Part shown: positions 14,877 through 24,190 of the stretch, piece after piece
Position numbering within the stretch: position 1 is the stretch's first letter
Layout of the letters: each line of letters starts with the position of its first letter
Origin: Geobacteraceae bacterium
Lineage (GTDB): Bacteria > Desulfobacterota > Desulfuromonadia > Geobacterales > Geobacteraceae
Assembly: GCA_024281055.1 (NCBI GenBank)
Contig: JAMXLF010000003.1
Coordinates: 1-44,479 of the forward strand
Length of the DNA stretch: 44,479 nt
Direction: 5' to 3'
Notes under the pieces: model-generated
What the model saw: the letters and a program-made list of their open reading frames with translations, nothing else
The model's database searches: none
What the model was told of the DNA's origin: nothing
Made by a program: the position numbers and the translations under genes

Positions 14877-16916
14877 CTACATCTTGCTCAGCAGCGGAAC
14901 GATGAGGAGCGAGACGATGTTGATGATCTTGATCATCGGGTTGACTGCCGGGCCGGCGGTGTCCTTGTAGGGGTCGCCGACGGTGTCGCCGGTGACGGCA
15001 GCCTTGTGGGCGTCGCCACCCTTGCCGCCGTGGTAGCCGTCCTCGATGTACTTCTTAGCGTTATCCCAGGCGCCGCCGCCGGTGGTCATGGAGATGGCGA
15101 CGAAGATGCCGGTGACGATGGTGCCGACGATTACCCCGCCCAGGGCTTCCACGCCGAGGGTGAAGCCGACGATGATGGGGGCGGCGATCGGGATGATGCC
15201 GGGGATGACCATCTCCTTCAGGGCGGTCTTGGTGACGATGTCGACGCAGGAGGCGTAGTCCGGCTTGCCGGTCCCCTCCATGATCCCCTTGATGGTGCGG
15301 AACTGGCGGCGCACTTCCTCGACCACCGCGCCACCTGCCTTGCCGACCGCTTCCATGCACATGGCGGCGAAGTAGTAGGGGAGCATCCCGCCCAGGAAGA
15401 GGCCGACGATAATTTTGGGGTTGGAGAGGTCGAAGGAGACCATCTTCCCGGCGGCCTTCAGCTCATCCACGTAGGAGGTGAAGAGGATGACCGCAGCGAG
15501 GCCGGCGGAGCCGATGGCGTATCCCTTGGTGACCGCCTTGGTGGTGTTCCCCACCGCGTCCAGCGGGTCGGTGACGGCGCGGACCGAATCGTCGAGCTCG
15601 GCCATCTCGGCGATGCCGCCGGCATTGTCTGTGATCGGGCCGTAGGCGTCCATTGCCACGACAATGCCGGTAAGCGACAGCATGGAGACCGCGGCGACGG
15701 CGATGCCGTAGACGCCTGCGCAGCTGAAGGCCACGATGATGCCGGCGGAGATGACGATGACCGGCAGCGCCGTGGATTTCATGGAAACGCCGAGACCGGC
15801 GATGATGTTGGTGGCGTGGCCGGTGGTGGAGGCCTGGGCAATGTGCTTGACAGGGCCGTACTCGGTGGCGGTGTAGTATTCGGTGATCCAGAAGATGGCG
15901 CCGGTGACGACCAGGCCGACGATGGCGGCGATGAAGATGTTCATGGCGCTGAAGCCGGTCGGGTTCCCGTCAGGGAACATGGCGGCGGTGACGAAGTAGA
16001 AGGCGATGCAGGCGATGACGCCGGAGGCGATCAGCCCCTTGTAGAGGGCGGGCATGATCTTCTGGCTGGCGCCCAGCTTGACGAAGAAGGTGCCGATGAT
16101 GGAGGCGATAATGGAGATGCCGCCGAGGATGAGCGGATAGCTGACCGCGCCGGCGAAGTTGTTGAAGGCGATGGCGCCCAGCAGCATGGCGGCGATGAGC
16201 GTCACGGCGTAGGTCTCGAACAGGTCGGCGGCCATGCCGGCGCAGTCGCCGACGTTGTCACCCACGTTGTCGGCGATGACCGCGGGGTTGCGCGGGTCGT
16301 CCTCGGGGATGCCCGCTTCCACTTTTCCAACCAGGTCGGCGCCGACGTCGGCCCCCTTGGTGAAGATGCCACCGCCGAGGCGGGCGAAGATGGAGATGAG
16401 GGAGCCGCCGAAGCCGAGGCCGACGAGCTGGCTGACCACTTCCTTGACCGGCGCTTCGGGCATCAGCTTTTGCAGGACCAGGTAGTAGCCGGCAACCCCC
16501 AGAAGGCCTAGGCCGACCACCAGCATGCCGGTGATGGCGCCCCCCTTGAAGGCGACGTTCAATGCCTTGTGGATGCCCGACTTGGCCGCCTCGGTGGTGC
16601 GGACATTGGCGCGTACCGAGACGAACATGCCGATGAAGCCGGTAAGCCCGGAGAAGATGGCGCCGATGGCGAAGCCGATGGCGGTCTTGACGCCCAAGGT
16701 GGCGAAGAGCGCCACGAACATGACCGCGCCCACCACCGCGATGATGGTGTACTGGCGCTTCATGTAGGCGCCCGCCCCCTCCTGGACGGCCGCGGCGATC
16801 TGGCGCATCCGGTCGCTCCCCTGGGGGAGTCCCAGGATCCACTGGGCCGAGATGAGGCCGTAGGCGACAGCTGCCACGGCGCAGACCAGGGCGAAGATTA
16901 CTGCATACTGTTCCAT
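14877..16916 (-). CDS. hppA: Membrane-bound proton-translocating pyrophosphatase, K+-independent type
   Basis: Integral membrane enzyme that couples hydrolysis of pyrophosphate to ion pumping. The 679-residue product has the full family signature, including the [19 protein letters not shown] pyrophosphate-binding motif, [33 protein letters not shown] and the C-terminal [15 protein letters not shown]. At the site that decides potassium dependence the sequence reads [10 protein letters not shown]. Lys at this place is the mark of K+-independent H+-PPases, whereas K+-dependent ones have Ala (GNTTAA). This suggests a K+-independent H+ pump. The start is ATG (complement of 16914-16916) with AGGAGG about 10 nt upstream. 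It is a monocistronic gene with its own terminator and a plausible promoter. Confidence 0.96.
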   Translation of the reverse strand: MEQYAVIFALVCAVAAVAYGLISAQWILGLPQGSDRMRQIAAAVQEGAGAYMKRQYTIIAVVGAVMFVALFATLGVKTAIGFAIGAIFSGLTGFIGMFVSVRANVRTTEAAKSGIHKALNVAFKGGAITGMLVVGLGLLGVAGYYLVLQKLMPEAPVKEVVSQLVGLGFGGSLISIFARLGGGIFTKGADVGADLVGKVEAGIPEDDPRNPAVIADNVGDNVGDCAGMAADLFETYAVTLIAAMLLGAIAFNNFAGAVSYPLILGGISIIASIIGTFFVKLGASQKIMPALYKGLIASGVIACIAFYFVTAAMFPDGNPTGFSAMNIFIAAIVGLVVTGAIFWITEYYTATEYGPVKHIAQASTTGHATNIIAGLGVSMKSTALPVIVISAGIIVAFSCAGVYGIAVAAVSMLSLTGIVVAMDAYGPITDNAGGIAEMAELDDSVRAVTDPLDAVGNTTKAVTKGYAIGSAGLAAVILFTSYVDELKAAGKMVSFDLSNPKIIVGLFLGGMLPYYFAAMCMEAVGKAGGAVVEEVRRQFRTIKGIMEGTGKPDYASCVDIVTKTALKEMVIPGIIPIAAPIIVGFTLGVEALGGVIVGTIVTGIFVAISMTTGGGAWDNAKKYIEDGYHGGKGGDAHKAAVTGDTVGDPYKDTAGPAVNPMIKIINIVSLLIVPLLSKM

Positions 16917-17016
16917 GAAAAAAAACCTCCTCTGTAATTGCCTTTCAAAAGGCTGTTCGACGTTATATCCGGAAAAAGGAAATCTCTATCGGGGCCAACC
17001 ACAAAAACGAAAAATT

Positions 17017-17043
17017 GTTATAGGAAATGCCCAGGTTTGTCAA
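17017..17043 (-). promoter_or_regulatory. Possible sigma-70 promoter for hppA
   Basis: On the minus strand, TTGACA (17038-17043) and TATAAC (17017-17022) with a 15-bp spacer, about 100 bp upstream of the hppA start. The spacer is short, so this is tentative. Confidence 0.35.
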
Positions 17044-17173
17044 TCTTTTATTGAATTTCTGCGCAAAAAATCATGCAGGGGTCACCTGCTGCTCTGCCGG
17101 CCGCAGGTGCCGTTCTCCGCCCCAGTTGGAAAACCTTGCGCTTTAAGCCGCGAAACTGTATCATAAAAGGGTT

Positions 17174-18466
17174 ATGGAACTGCGCTACGGCGACACATCC
17201 TTCCCCGTGGACCTGCCACCGGCAAGGCTTCTTTCCGTTATCCGCGCTTCAGCCCACACACCTCGGCACGAGCCCGCAGAGATCGTCTCCGCGGCCCTCG
17301 AAGAGTGTGGGCCGCTGCTGGATGGCTTCAAGCGCGGCGAACGGGTGGTGATCGTCACCTCGGACATCACCCGCTACACCGGGAGCGAGATCTACCTGCC
17401 GCTCCTCGTGAAACGGCTCACAACCGCCGGGGTCCGGGAGGCGGATATCGAGATCGTCATCGCCCTCGGCATCCACCGCAGGCAGACGGAGAGCGAGCAC
17501 AAAAAGATCCTGGGCGGGCTGTACGGCCGGATCAGGGTGACCGACCACGACTGCGACGACGCGGGAAAGCTCGTCTACCTCGGCCGGACCTCGAACGGCA
17601 TCGAGGTGGCGATCAACCGGAGCGTTGCCGAGGCTGACCGGGTGATCCTCACCGGCACCATCGGCTATCACTATTTCGCCGGCTTCGGCGGCGGGAGAAA
17701 GAGCATCCTGCCGGGGGTGGCGAGCCGGAAGAGCTGCATGGCGAGCCACTTCGCGGTGCTCAATCCGGAGCCGGGGACGGGACGGAACCCGCGGGCCACC
17801 ACGGGGAGCCTGGACGGCAACCCGGTCCACGGGGCGATGGTTGAGGCCTGTGCCATGGTCGCTCCCGCGTTCATCCTCAATACGGTGCTTAGTCCGGACA
17901 AGCGGATCGTCGCCGCCTTTGCCGGCGACTGGCAGGAGGCCCACATCGCGGGATGCCGGTTCTACGCGGAGCGCTTCGCCGCACCGATCCGTGAGCGGGC
18001 CGACCTCGTTGTCGTCTCCTGCGGCGGCTTCCCCAAGGACATCAACTTCATCCAGGCCCACAAGTCGATGGAGTACGGCAGCCAGGCCCTCAAGGAGGGG
18101 GGGGTGATGATCCTCCTCGCCCAGTGCCGGGACGGTTACGGCCACGCCACCTTCTTCAACTGGTTCCGCTTCCGGGAACTGTCCACGCTGGAAGCGCAGC
18201 TGCGGCAGCACTACGAGATAAACGGCCAGACCGCCTACGCGACCCTGCAGAAGGCACAGCGCTTCCGGGTGATCCTCGTCTCCGACTTTCCCCCGGAAGA
18301 GGTCGTAGCCATGGGGATGACCCCGGCGGCCTCCCTCGATGCGGCCATGGCAGAGGCGCTGGCGCTCCTGCCGGAGGATTACACGGCGTACGTCATCCCC
18401 GAGGGAGGGAGCGTTTTGCCGGTGGCAAAACGTGTTCAAGGTTCGACGTTCGATGTTCAACGTTGA
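17174..18466 (+). CDS. larA: LarA-type nickel-pincer lactate racemase
   Basis: Member of the LarA family, which interconverts D- and L-lactate (or related 2-hydroxy acids) with a nickel-pincer nucleotide cofactor. The 430-residue product keeps the residues that bind the cofactor in Lactobacillus LarA: His101 (GIHRR), His166 (GYHYFAGFGGG), Lys176 (GGRKS) and His192 (ASHFAV), matching H108, H174, K184 and H200 of that enzyme by offset. The start ATG 17174 has only a weak AAAGGG. The last 10 residues (VQGSTFDVQR) are encoded by repeat hairpin D, which supplies the stop codon. Next to it are FAD-lactate dehydrogenase and Fe-S subunits, so a lactate substrate is likely. The cofactor genes larB, larC and larE are not here. 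Other LarA homologues act on other 2-hydroxy acids. Confidence 0.88.
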   Translation: MELRYGDTSFPVDLPPARLLSVIRASAHTPRHEPAEIVSAALEECGPLLDGFKRGERVVIVTSDITRYTGSEIYLPLLVKRLTTAGVREADIEIVIALGIHRRQTESEHKKILGGLYGRIRVTDHDCDDAGKLVYLGRTSNGIEVAINRSVAEADRVILTGTIGYHYFAGFGGGRKSILPGVASRKSCMASHFAVLNPEPGTGRNPRATTGSLDGNPVHGAMVEACAMVAPAFILNTVLSPDKRIVAAFAGDWQEAHIAGCRFYAERFAAPIRERADLVVVSCGGFPKDINFIQAHKSMEYGSQALKEGGVMILLAQCRDGYGHATFFNWFRFRELSTLEAQLRQHYEINGQTAYATLQKAQRFRVILVSDFPPEEVVAMGMTPAASLDAAMAEALALLPEDYTAYVIPEGGSVLPVAKRVQGSTFDVQR

Positions 18467-18507
18467 ACAGCCTTTATAACCTGAACGTTGAACGTTGAAC
18501 ATTGAAC
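18434..18507 (+). repeat. Heptad-repeat hairpin D (larA-glcD junction)
   Basis: Left arm 18434-18464 is GTTCAAG, GTTCGAC, GTTCGAT, GTTCAAC; right arm 18480-18507 is CCTGAAC, GTTGAAC, GTTGAAC, ATTGAAC. The arms pair at about 22 of 28 positions. The larA TGA (18464-18466) lies in the left arm. The right arm ends immediately before the GAGG ribosome-binding site of glcD (18508-18511). Confidence 0.85.
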
Positions 18508-18516
18508 GAGGTGTTC

Positions 18517-19899
18517 ATGCTTGAATCTCGCATAATCGAAAAATTGAAAGCCATCGTCGGCGCGGAGAATGTCGCCACCGACCGCCAGGACCTCATCTGC
18601 TACGGCTACGACGCCACCCAGTTCGAGTTTCTCCCCGATGCCGTCGTCCACCCGGGGAGCGCCGCGGAGGTGGCGGAAGTCCTGAGGCTCGCCAATACCC
18701 AAGGGTTTCCGGTTTTTCCCCGGGGTGCGGGGAGCGGGTTCACCGGCGGGGCCCTTCCCAAGGGGGGCGGGATCGTCCTTGTCACCACCCGGATGAACAG
18801 GATCCTCCGCATCGACACCGAGAACCTGATCGCCGAGGTGGAGCCGGGGGTGGTGACGGAGGAGTTCCAACTGGCCGTGGAGAAGCTCGGCCTCTTCTAC
18901 CCCCCCGACCCGGCGTCCCTCAAGTTCTCGACCCTCGGCGGCAACGTGGCCGAGAACGCTGGTGGACCGCGCTGCGTCAAGTATGGCGTCACCCGCGACT
19001 TCGTGATGGGGCTGGAGGTGGTTCTCCCCACCGGCGAGATCATCCGCACCGGCGGCGAGACTTACAAGGGGGTGGTGGGGTACGACCTTACCCGCCTTCT
19101 CTGCGGGAGCGAAGGGACCCTCGGTGTCATCACGAAGATCATCTTCAAGCTCCTGCCGCTCCCGGAGGCGAAGAAGACCATGCTCACCATCTTCGACTCC
19201 ATCGACGGCGCGGCCCGGGCGGTCTCGACCATCATCGGCAACAAGATCATCCCCACCACCCTGGAGTTCATGGACCACGCGACGCTGCAGTGCGTGGAAA
19301 AGCGCTTCAGCCTCGGCATCCCCGAGACGGGGCGGGCGGTCCTCCTCATCGAGGTGGACGGCGACCGGGAGCTGATCGAGAAGCAGGCGGCCCGGATCCA
19401 GGAGCTGGTTGCGCCGCTCGGGCTCGTGGAATGCAAGGTGGCGAAGGATGCCGCCGAGGCCGAGGCGCTCTGGAAGGTGCGCCGGCTCGTGTCGCCCAGC
19501 TTGCGCGACGTGAACCCGACCAAGTACAATGAGGACATCGTCGTGCCGCGAAGCCGAGTACCCGACGTCATCCGGCGGATTGACGCCATCGCCGGGAAGT
19601 ACGCCATCCCCATCGTGAACTTCGGCCACGCCGGGGACGGCAACATCCACGTGAACGTCATGATCGACAAGGAGATCCCGGGGATGGAGGAGAAGGCCCA
19701 TGGGGCGATCCGGGAGATCTTCCAGGCGGCCCTCGATCTTGGCGGCACCATGTCCGGCGAGCACGGCGTCGGGCTCGCCAAGCAGCCGTACATCGACCTG
19801 GAGCTGAAGCCGGAGCAGGTGGCGGCGATGCAGGCGATAAAAAAGGCGTTGGACCCGAACAATATCTTGAATCCCGGCAAAATGTTTCCGTTGGAATAA
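18517..19899 (+). CDS. glcD: FAD-linked lactate/glycolate oxidase catalytic subunit
   Basis: FAD-dependent 2-hydroxy-acid dehydrogenase (GlcD/D-lactate dehydrogenase family) that oxidises lactate or glycolate to the 2-oxo acid. The 460-residue product has the PCMH-type FAD domain (VVHPGSAAEVAEVLRLAN, FPRGAGSGFTGGALP, STLGGNVAENAGGPRCVKYG, LLCGSEGTLGVITKI) and the C-terminal catalytic domain (RVPDVIRRID, NFGHAGDGNIHVNV, SGEHGVGLAKQPYI). ATG 18517 is preferred, with GAGG at 18508-18511; TTG 18502 lies in the repeat. It lies between larA and glcF, so D-lactate is a likely substrate; glycolate is the alternative. Confidence 0.93.
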   Translation: MLESRIIEKLKAIVGAENVATDRQDLICYGYDATQFEFLPDAVVHPGSAAEVAEVLRLANTQGFPVFPRGAGSGFTGGALPKGGGIVLVTTRMNRILRIDTENLIAEVEPGVVTEEFQLAVEKLGLFYPPDPASLKFSTLGGNVAENAGGPRCVKYGVTRDFVMGLEVVLPTGEIIRTGGETYKGVVGYDLTRLLCGSEGTLGVITKIIFKLLPLPEAKKTMLTIFDSIDGAARAVSTIIGNKIIPTTLEFMDHATLQCVEKRFSLGIPETGRAVLLIEVDGDRELIEKQAARIQELVAPLGLVECKVAKDAAEAEALWKVRRLVSPSLRDVNPTKYNEDIVVPRSRVPDVIRRIDAIAGKYAIPIVNFGHAGDGNIHVNVMIDKEIPGMEEKAHGAIREIFQAALDLGGTMSGEHGVGLAKQPYIDLELKPEQVAAMQAIKKALDPNNILNPGKMFPLE

Positions 19900-19903
19900 A
19901 ACC

Positions 19904-19983
19904 CGTTCAACGTTCAATGTTCAACGTTCTGTGTTGAAAACAGAAACAAACCTTGAACGTTGAACCTTGAACCTTGAACATTG
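19904..19983 (+). repeat. Heptad-repeat hairpin E (glcD-glcF junction)
   Basis: Left arm from 19904 is CGTTCAA, CGTTCAA, TGTTCAA, CGTTCTG; right arm about 19951-19983 is CCTTGAA, CGTTGAA, CCTTGAA, CCTTGAA, CATTGAA. It starts 5 nt after the glcD stop and ends about 15 nt before the glcF start. The heptad is nearly that of hairpin D. Confidence 0.82.
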
Positions 19984-19998
19984 AACAACAGGTTTTGA

Positions 19999-21261
19999 AT
20001 GGATCCGTTGAAAAGAGTTGAGCAGGAACTGAAGAAGTGCGTGAAATGCGGCGCCTGCCGTGCCCACTGCCCCGCGTTCCAGGAGCTGCGGCGGGAGCCG
20101 GCCGTGGCCCGGGGAAAGGTGGCCCTTGCCCAGCATCTGATGAAGGGGGACATCTCCCTGGACGACCAGACCTACCTGGCCATGTCCAAGTGCCTCCTCT
20201 GCGGCAGCTGCGTGGAGAAGTGTCCGAACGACGTCCCGACCGACGAGATCGTCATTGCCGCCCGCGAGGCACTGGCGGCCCAGCGGGGGCTCACCACCTT
20301 CCACAGGGCGGTCGGCCGGGTTATCCGGAACCGCAGGCTCATGAACATGGGGGCGGCGATGGCCGCCCTCCTCGGGCCACTCTTCTTCCGCAAGGTTCCC
20401 CGGACCTCGGGGCTCAGGCTCCGGTTTCCCCTCCCCTTCATCGGCGGCAAGCGCCACATCCCCCAGTTGGCGAAGAAACCGTTCATGGACCGCCATCCCG
20501 AGGTGATCGAAGGAGAGCCGGGCAAGCCGCGCATCGTCTACTTCGTCGGCTGCATGACCAACTTCGTCTATACGGAGATCGGCGAGGCAGCCCTCGCCCT
20601 TTTCCGCCACCTGGGGTGCACCGTCATCATCCCCAAGGAGCAGCAGTGCTGCGGCCTGCCGGGGATGTCCGGCGGTGACCTGGCCACGGTGCGGGAGCTG
20701 GCGGAGAAGAATCTCGCCGCTCTGGAAAAGTTCGAGGCCGACTACATCGTCACCGCCTGCGCTACCTGCGGCGGAGCGCTTCACAAGCTCTACCCCCTCG
20801 TGGTCGGCAAGCGCCACCCGGAGCTTAAGGCCCGCCTCGATGCCCTGGCGGCAAAGAACATCGACGCGGCGGTCCTCCTGCAGAAGCTCGGGCTCCATCC
20901 CGAGGAAACCGGTGCCGGCGAGCAGCTCGCGGTCACCTACCACGACCCGTGCCACTTGCGGACGCGTGCCGTTACCCGCCAGCCGCGGGAGCTCCTCAGG
21001 GAGACCCCTGGGGTGGAGTTCCTTGAGATGGAGGGGGCCGACAAGTGTTGCGGCCTCGGCGGCACCTTCAACGTCTACCACTACGATACCTCCCTCGCCA
21101 TCAATGCCCCGAAGGCGGCCGCCATCGAGAAGAGCGGTGCCTCCGTGGTGGCGACCGGCTGCCCCGGCTGCATGATGCAGCTTGCCGACGGGCTCCATCA
21201 CCGCGGTGCAAAGACCCGGGTGATGCACACGCTGGAGATCCTGGCCCGCCGCCTGCGCTGA
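19999..21261 (+). CDS. glcF: Lactate/glycolate oxidase iron-sulfur subunit
   Basis: Partner of GlcD that passes electrons onward. The 420-residue product has two [4Fe-4S] ferredoxin-type motifs at the N-terminus (CVKCGACRAHCP and CLLCGSCVEKCP) and two CCG domains (FVGCMTNF...QQCCGLPGM...CATCGGAL and YHDPCHLRTR...DKCCGLGG...CPGCMMQL). This domain set is standard for GlcF-type subunits. The start ATG 19999 has AGG in the segment just after hairpin E. It is the last gene of the lactate operon; the electron acceptor is unknown. Confidence 0.93.
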   Translation: MDPLKRVEQELKKCVKCGACRAHCPAFQELRREPAVARGKVALAQHLMKGDISLDDQTYLAMSKCLLCGSCVEKCPNDVPTDEIVIAAREALAAQRGLTTFHRAVGRVIRNRRLMNMGAAMAALLGPLFFRKVPRTSGLRLRFPLPFIGGKRHIPQLAKKPFMDRHPEVIEGEPGKPRIVYFVGCMTNFVYTEIGEAALALFRHLGCTVIIPKEQQCCGLPGMSGGDLATVRELAEKNLAALEKFEADYIVTACATCGGALHKLYPLVVGKRHPELKARLDALAAKNIDAAVLLQKLGLHPEETGAGEQLAVTYHDPCHLRTRAVTRQPRELLRETPGVEFLEMEGADKCCGLGGTFNVYHYDTSLAINAPKAAAIEKSGASVVATGCPGCMMQLADGLHHRGAKTRVMHTLEILARRLR

Positions 21262-21421
21262 TCTTGCGGGACGAGGCTGTTGCAGGAGGCGATAAGCTGT
21301 TTTAAAAAACCGGTCGGCACCCCGGAAAGCCGCTGATTCGTTGCCGCGAAGCCCTCTTTCCGACCCTGTTTCAGATGCATTTTGATGCCAGCCATTTTTA
21401 AGGCGGGTAAAATATTTTTTA

Positions 21422-21450
21422 TTGACATTAGAATCTAAATTGTTTATTTT
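21422..21450 (+). promoter_or_regulatory. Sigma-70 promoter upstream of the XRE-cupin regulator
   Basis: TTGACA (21422-21427), 17-bp spacer, TATTTT (21445-21450), about 45 bp before the ATG at 21495. The spacer contains TTAGA-A-TCTAA, a possible second operator half-palindrome. Confidence 0.7.
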
Positions 21451-21455
21451 TCTGC

Positions 21456-21480
21456 GGAAATAAAAACCAGTTTTATTTCC
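21456..21480. promoter_or_regulatory. Perfect inverted repeat, likely operator of the XRE-cupin regulator
   Basis: GGAAATAAAA (21456-21465) and its exact complement TTTTATTTCC (21471-21480) with spacer ACCAG, between the promoter -10 and the start codon. The position fits autoregulation by the DNA-binding protein encoded next. No protein binding is shown by sequence. Confidence 0.6.
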
Positions 21481-21494
21481 CTTGGAGACATGGG

Positions 21495-22058
21495 ATGACC
21501 GATTACAATATCGGGGCTAAAATCAAGAAACTCCGCATCGCAAAAAAGATGACCCTCCAGGCGGTGGCCAAGGAAACCGGCTTTTCGCCGGCACTCATCT
21601 CGCAGATCGAGAACAATAACGTATCTCCCCCCATTGCCACCCTCTCGAAGATCGCAAAGTTCTTCGACGTGAAAATCGGGATTTTCTTCACCGAGGACGA
21701 AGAGGAGTACCGCTACGAGGTAGTCCGTAAGGGTGAGCGGAAGCAGATCCCGCGGGTTATTTCCCGCTCCGGCACCAGCCAGGGGTATTCCTACGAGTCG
21801 CTCTCCTTTCGCAAGCAGAACAAGAAGATGGAGCCGTTCCTCCTGACCGTGACGGAAAAGGCCGCCGAGGAGAATACCTACAGCCATGACGGCGAGGAAT
21901 TCCTGTTTATCATGAACGGTACGGCGGAACTCCTCCTTGATGAGGAACGGATTCCCCTCGAAGAAGGTGACTGCGTTTATTTCGACTCCTCCCTGAAACA
22001 CCGGCTTCTTTCCCGGGATGGCTCCGAGGTCAAGGTGCTGGCGGTCGTTACGCGGTAG
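21495..22058 (+). CDS. XRE-family transcriptional regulator with cupin sensor domain
   Basis: 187-residue regulator. Residues 1-65 form a helix-turn-helix of the XRE/Cro type (IGAKIKKLRIAKKMTLQAVAKETGFSPALISQIE), and the C-terminal half is a cupin_2 fold (EEFLFIMNGTAELLLDEERIPLEEGDCVYFDSSLKH). Such proteins usually regulate metabolic genes next to them in response to a small ligand bound by the cupin. The start ATG 21495 has TTGGAGA upstream. It has its own promoter and terminator and precedes the acyl-CoA carboxylase operon, making that operon or the lactate operon possible targets. Target and ligand are inferred only. Confidence 0.9.
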   Translation: MTDYNIGAKIKKLRIAKKMTLQAVAKETGFSPALISQIENNNVSPPIATLSKIAKFFDVKIGIFFTEDEEEYRYEVVRKGERKQIPRVISRSGTSQGYSYESLSFRKQNKKMEPFLLTVTEKAAEENTYSHDGEEFLFIMNGTAELLLDEERIPLEEGDCVYFDSSLKHRLLSRDGSEVKVLAVVTR

Positions 22059-22077
22059 GGATTCCTTCAAAATTCTG

Positions 22078-22112
22078 CAGGGCTTGTTTTCAGTACATGC
22101 CCTGTTTTTTTT
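22078..22112 (+). terminator. Intrinsic terminator after the XRE-cupin gene
   Basis: Stem CAGGGCTTGT (from 22078) with ACATGCCCTG (ending 22104), one mismatch in ten, followed by a run of eight T (22105-22112). Confidence 0.85.
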
Positions 22113-22293
22113 AACTCCATGTGTATACGGTATGCGGTATGCGCCGTTCCGGAATTGTAGCCGAAACAGGCACCGTCGGCCGGTTGGCGGACGCGGCCAT
22201 CGATAAACCACCCTTGCAGAAGACGATAGCTTCAAAACGAAATTGGAACGATTGTCGCTGGTGAAAAATTTTAATACCGGAAGGATGACGGAC

Positions 22294-24018
22294 ATGTCCA
22301 AGAATGCGATTAAACCTTCACTGAAAAATCCCTTTGATCCACCCGAGAAAGTCGAATTTACCATCCCGGGCGAGATCTCCCGAACGACGGGGGGCTACGA
22401 GGAGGCGATGAAGGAAGGCTACGACCTCATTCAACGCCCCATCAAGTCGGTGAAAATCGACCAGATCGAGAAACAGCACTTCAAGAAGCGGATGACCGTC
22501 TGGGAACGGATTCGCGTCCTTTCCGACAAGGCTCCCAACGTCCTCTACCAGAACTGGGGGAAGAACCTCGACGGTGCCTCGCTGGTGACCGCGATCCTCA
22601 ACATCGGCGGCCGGGACGTGGCAGTGTACGGCCATGACTTCACCGTGCGGGCCGGTTCCATCGATGCCACCAACGGCAGCAAGCTGGCCCGGCTCTTCAA
22701 CATGGCCGGCGAAAAGGGGATCCCCCTCATCGGCATGAACGATTCGGCGGGCGCCTTCGTGCCGGCCGGGGTCGGTGGCCTCGACGGCTACGCCGAGGCG
22801 TTCACCGCCCTGCGCAAGATCAGCGGCGTGGTCCCCTCCATCATGTGCATGTTCGGCTTCAATGCGGGGGGCGGTTCCTACCTGCCGCGCCAGGGAAGCT
22901 TCGTCATTCAGCCCAACGAGACCTTTTTCGGCCTCACCGGACCCGGCGTCGTCAAGTCGGTGCTGGGCGAAGACATCACCCCCGAAGAGCTGGGTGGCCC
23001 CAAGGTGCACGGCAGATCCGGCGTGGCCGACCTTACCGTTGCAGACGAAGTGGCGGCCCTGCGGACGGCGATGCGGCTCCTCTCCTACATCCCGGACAAC
23101 AACAGCGTTGCCCCGCCGTTCCAGGAGACGAGCGATCCCCTCGACCGGAAGACCTGGGAAATCAACACCCTGCTGAAGAAGGCCTTCAACTCGCCGACCG
23201 GCTTCAACACGCCGTTCGACGTGTCCATCGTCATCCAGCAGATATGCGATCACGGCGACTACTTCGAGCTGCAGCCGGAACGGGCCAGGGAGGTGGTTAC
23301 CGCCTTCGGACGCCTCGGGGGCAACGTCGTCGGTTTCTGCGCCAACAACTCGGCGGTCGCCTCCGGCCAGATCGACTGCGATTCCGCGGTGAAGATCGCC
23401 CGGTTTGTCCGCTTCTGCAATATCTACAACATCCCCATCATCTTCATGGAAGACACCACCGGGTTCCTCCCCGGCCGCGAGCAGGAATCGCGGGGCATCG
23501 TGCAGGCAGGACGCTCCATGCTCGATTCCATCGTCGACGTCCGCACGCCCCGGATCCTGCTGATCCTGCGCAACGCCTTCGGCGGCGCCTATGCGTCATA
23601 CAACAACTATCCTACCGGCGCCGACCTGGTGCTGGCGCTCCCCACCACGCGCCTGGCGGTCATGGGGCCGGCCGGCAAAGAGTTCGTCTACAAAGACGAG
23701 CTGCGCAAGATTCGGGGGGCCGCTGCCGAAATGGCCAAGAAAGGGGCCGAGGAGCGGATCAAGTGCGGCATGGAAGCGGCTGCAGCCAAGCAGGACGCGG
23801 AGAAGGAAGCGGCCGAGTGGCTGAAGGGGCAGGAAGCACTCCTCAACCAGCGCTACGAAAAGGAGCTGATGAACCCGAAGGAGGGTTTGGCCCTGGGCTC
23901 CATCTCCTCGATCGTCATGCCGACCGACCTGCGCCAGGTGCTTGGTGAAAACATGAACTTCCTGCTGCGTCACTACAAACCGGGGCCGATGGGCGGACCC
24001 CAGCGCGAGTTCCACTAA
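22294..24018 (+). CDS. Acyl-CoA carboxylase carboxyltransferase subunit
   Basis: Biotin-dependent carboxyltransferase (crotonase-fold pair of domains) that moves CO2 from carboxybiotin to an acyl-CoA. The roughly 574-residue product shows [61 protein letters not shown] and, in the second half, [15 protein letters not shown] and [16 protein letters not shown] 22294 is chosen because GGAAGG at 22279-22284 is correctly spaced from it; an ATG at 22285 is too close, and the upstream frame is unsupported. With the next gene (biotin carboxylase/carrier) it makes an acyl-CoA carboxylase. Because mutase and epimerase genes follow, propionyl-CoA is the likely substrate, with methylmalonyl-CoA as product. 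Confidence 0.9.
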   Translation: MSKNAIKPSLKNPFDPPEKVEFTIPGEISRTTGGYEEAMKEGYDLIQRPIKSVKIDQIEKQHFKKRMTVWERIRVLSDKAPNVLYQNWGKNLDGASLVTAILNIGGRDVAVYGHDFTVRAGSIDATNGSKLARLFNMAGEKGIPLIGMNDSAGAFVPAGVGGLDGYAEAFTALRKISGVVPSIMCMFGFNAGGGSYLPRQGSFVIQPNETFFGLTGPGVVKSVLGEDITPEELGGPKVHGRSGVADLTVADEVAALRTAMRLLSYIPDNNSVAPPFQETSDPLDRKTWEINTLLKKAFNSPTGFNTPFDVSIVIQQICDHGDYFELQPERAREVVTAFGRLGGNVVGFCANNSAVASGQIDCDSAVKIARFVRFCNIYNIPIIFMEDTTGFLPGREQESRGIVQAGRSMLDSIVDVRTPRILLILRNAFGGAYASYNNYPTGADLVLALPTTRLAVMGPAGKEFVYKDELRKIRGAAAEMAKKGAEERIKCGMEAAAAKQDAEKEAAEWLKGQEALLNQRYEKELMNPKEGLALGSISSIVMPTDLRQVLGENMNFLLRHYKPGPMGGPQREFH

Positions 24019-24047
24019 ATCGGATCTGTTATTGAGAAATTTAAATC

Positions 24048-24176
24048 AACGAATTCGAATTCGGACGGAGAGCAAGGCGGCAAGGAGGGACAACCGCAGG
24101 CGTAGCAGCGCTACGTCGAGGATTGTCCCGACGATGCCAACGCAGCTATACGTTTGAAGGCGAATTCGAACGAATT
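24048..24176. repeat. Core-conserved palindromic element 3
   Basis: Terminal arms rich in GAATTCG (24048-24063 and 24161-24176; ten inner bases pair exactly) enclose a nested GGGACAA/TTGTCCC stem (24087-24093, 24123-24129) and the core GCGTAGC-AGC-GCTACG at 24100-24115. The core is the reverse complement of that in element 2, while the arms are unrelated. It fills the junction between the carboxyltransferase and biotin carboxylase genes and ends at the next ribosome-binding site. Confidence 0.75.
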
Positions 24177-24190
24177 GGAGATAGAAACCA

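Noticed and set aside
15006-16511. 501-codon open frame on the plus strand opposite hppA
   Set aside because: Extremely rich in Gly, Asp, Glu and Val as expected for the antisense of a membrane protein; hppA itself is unambiguous.
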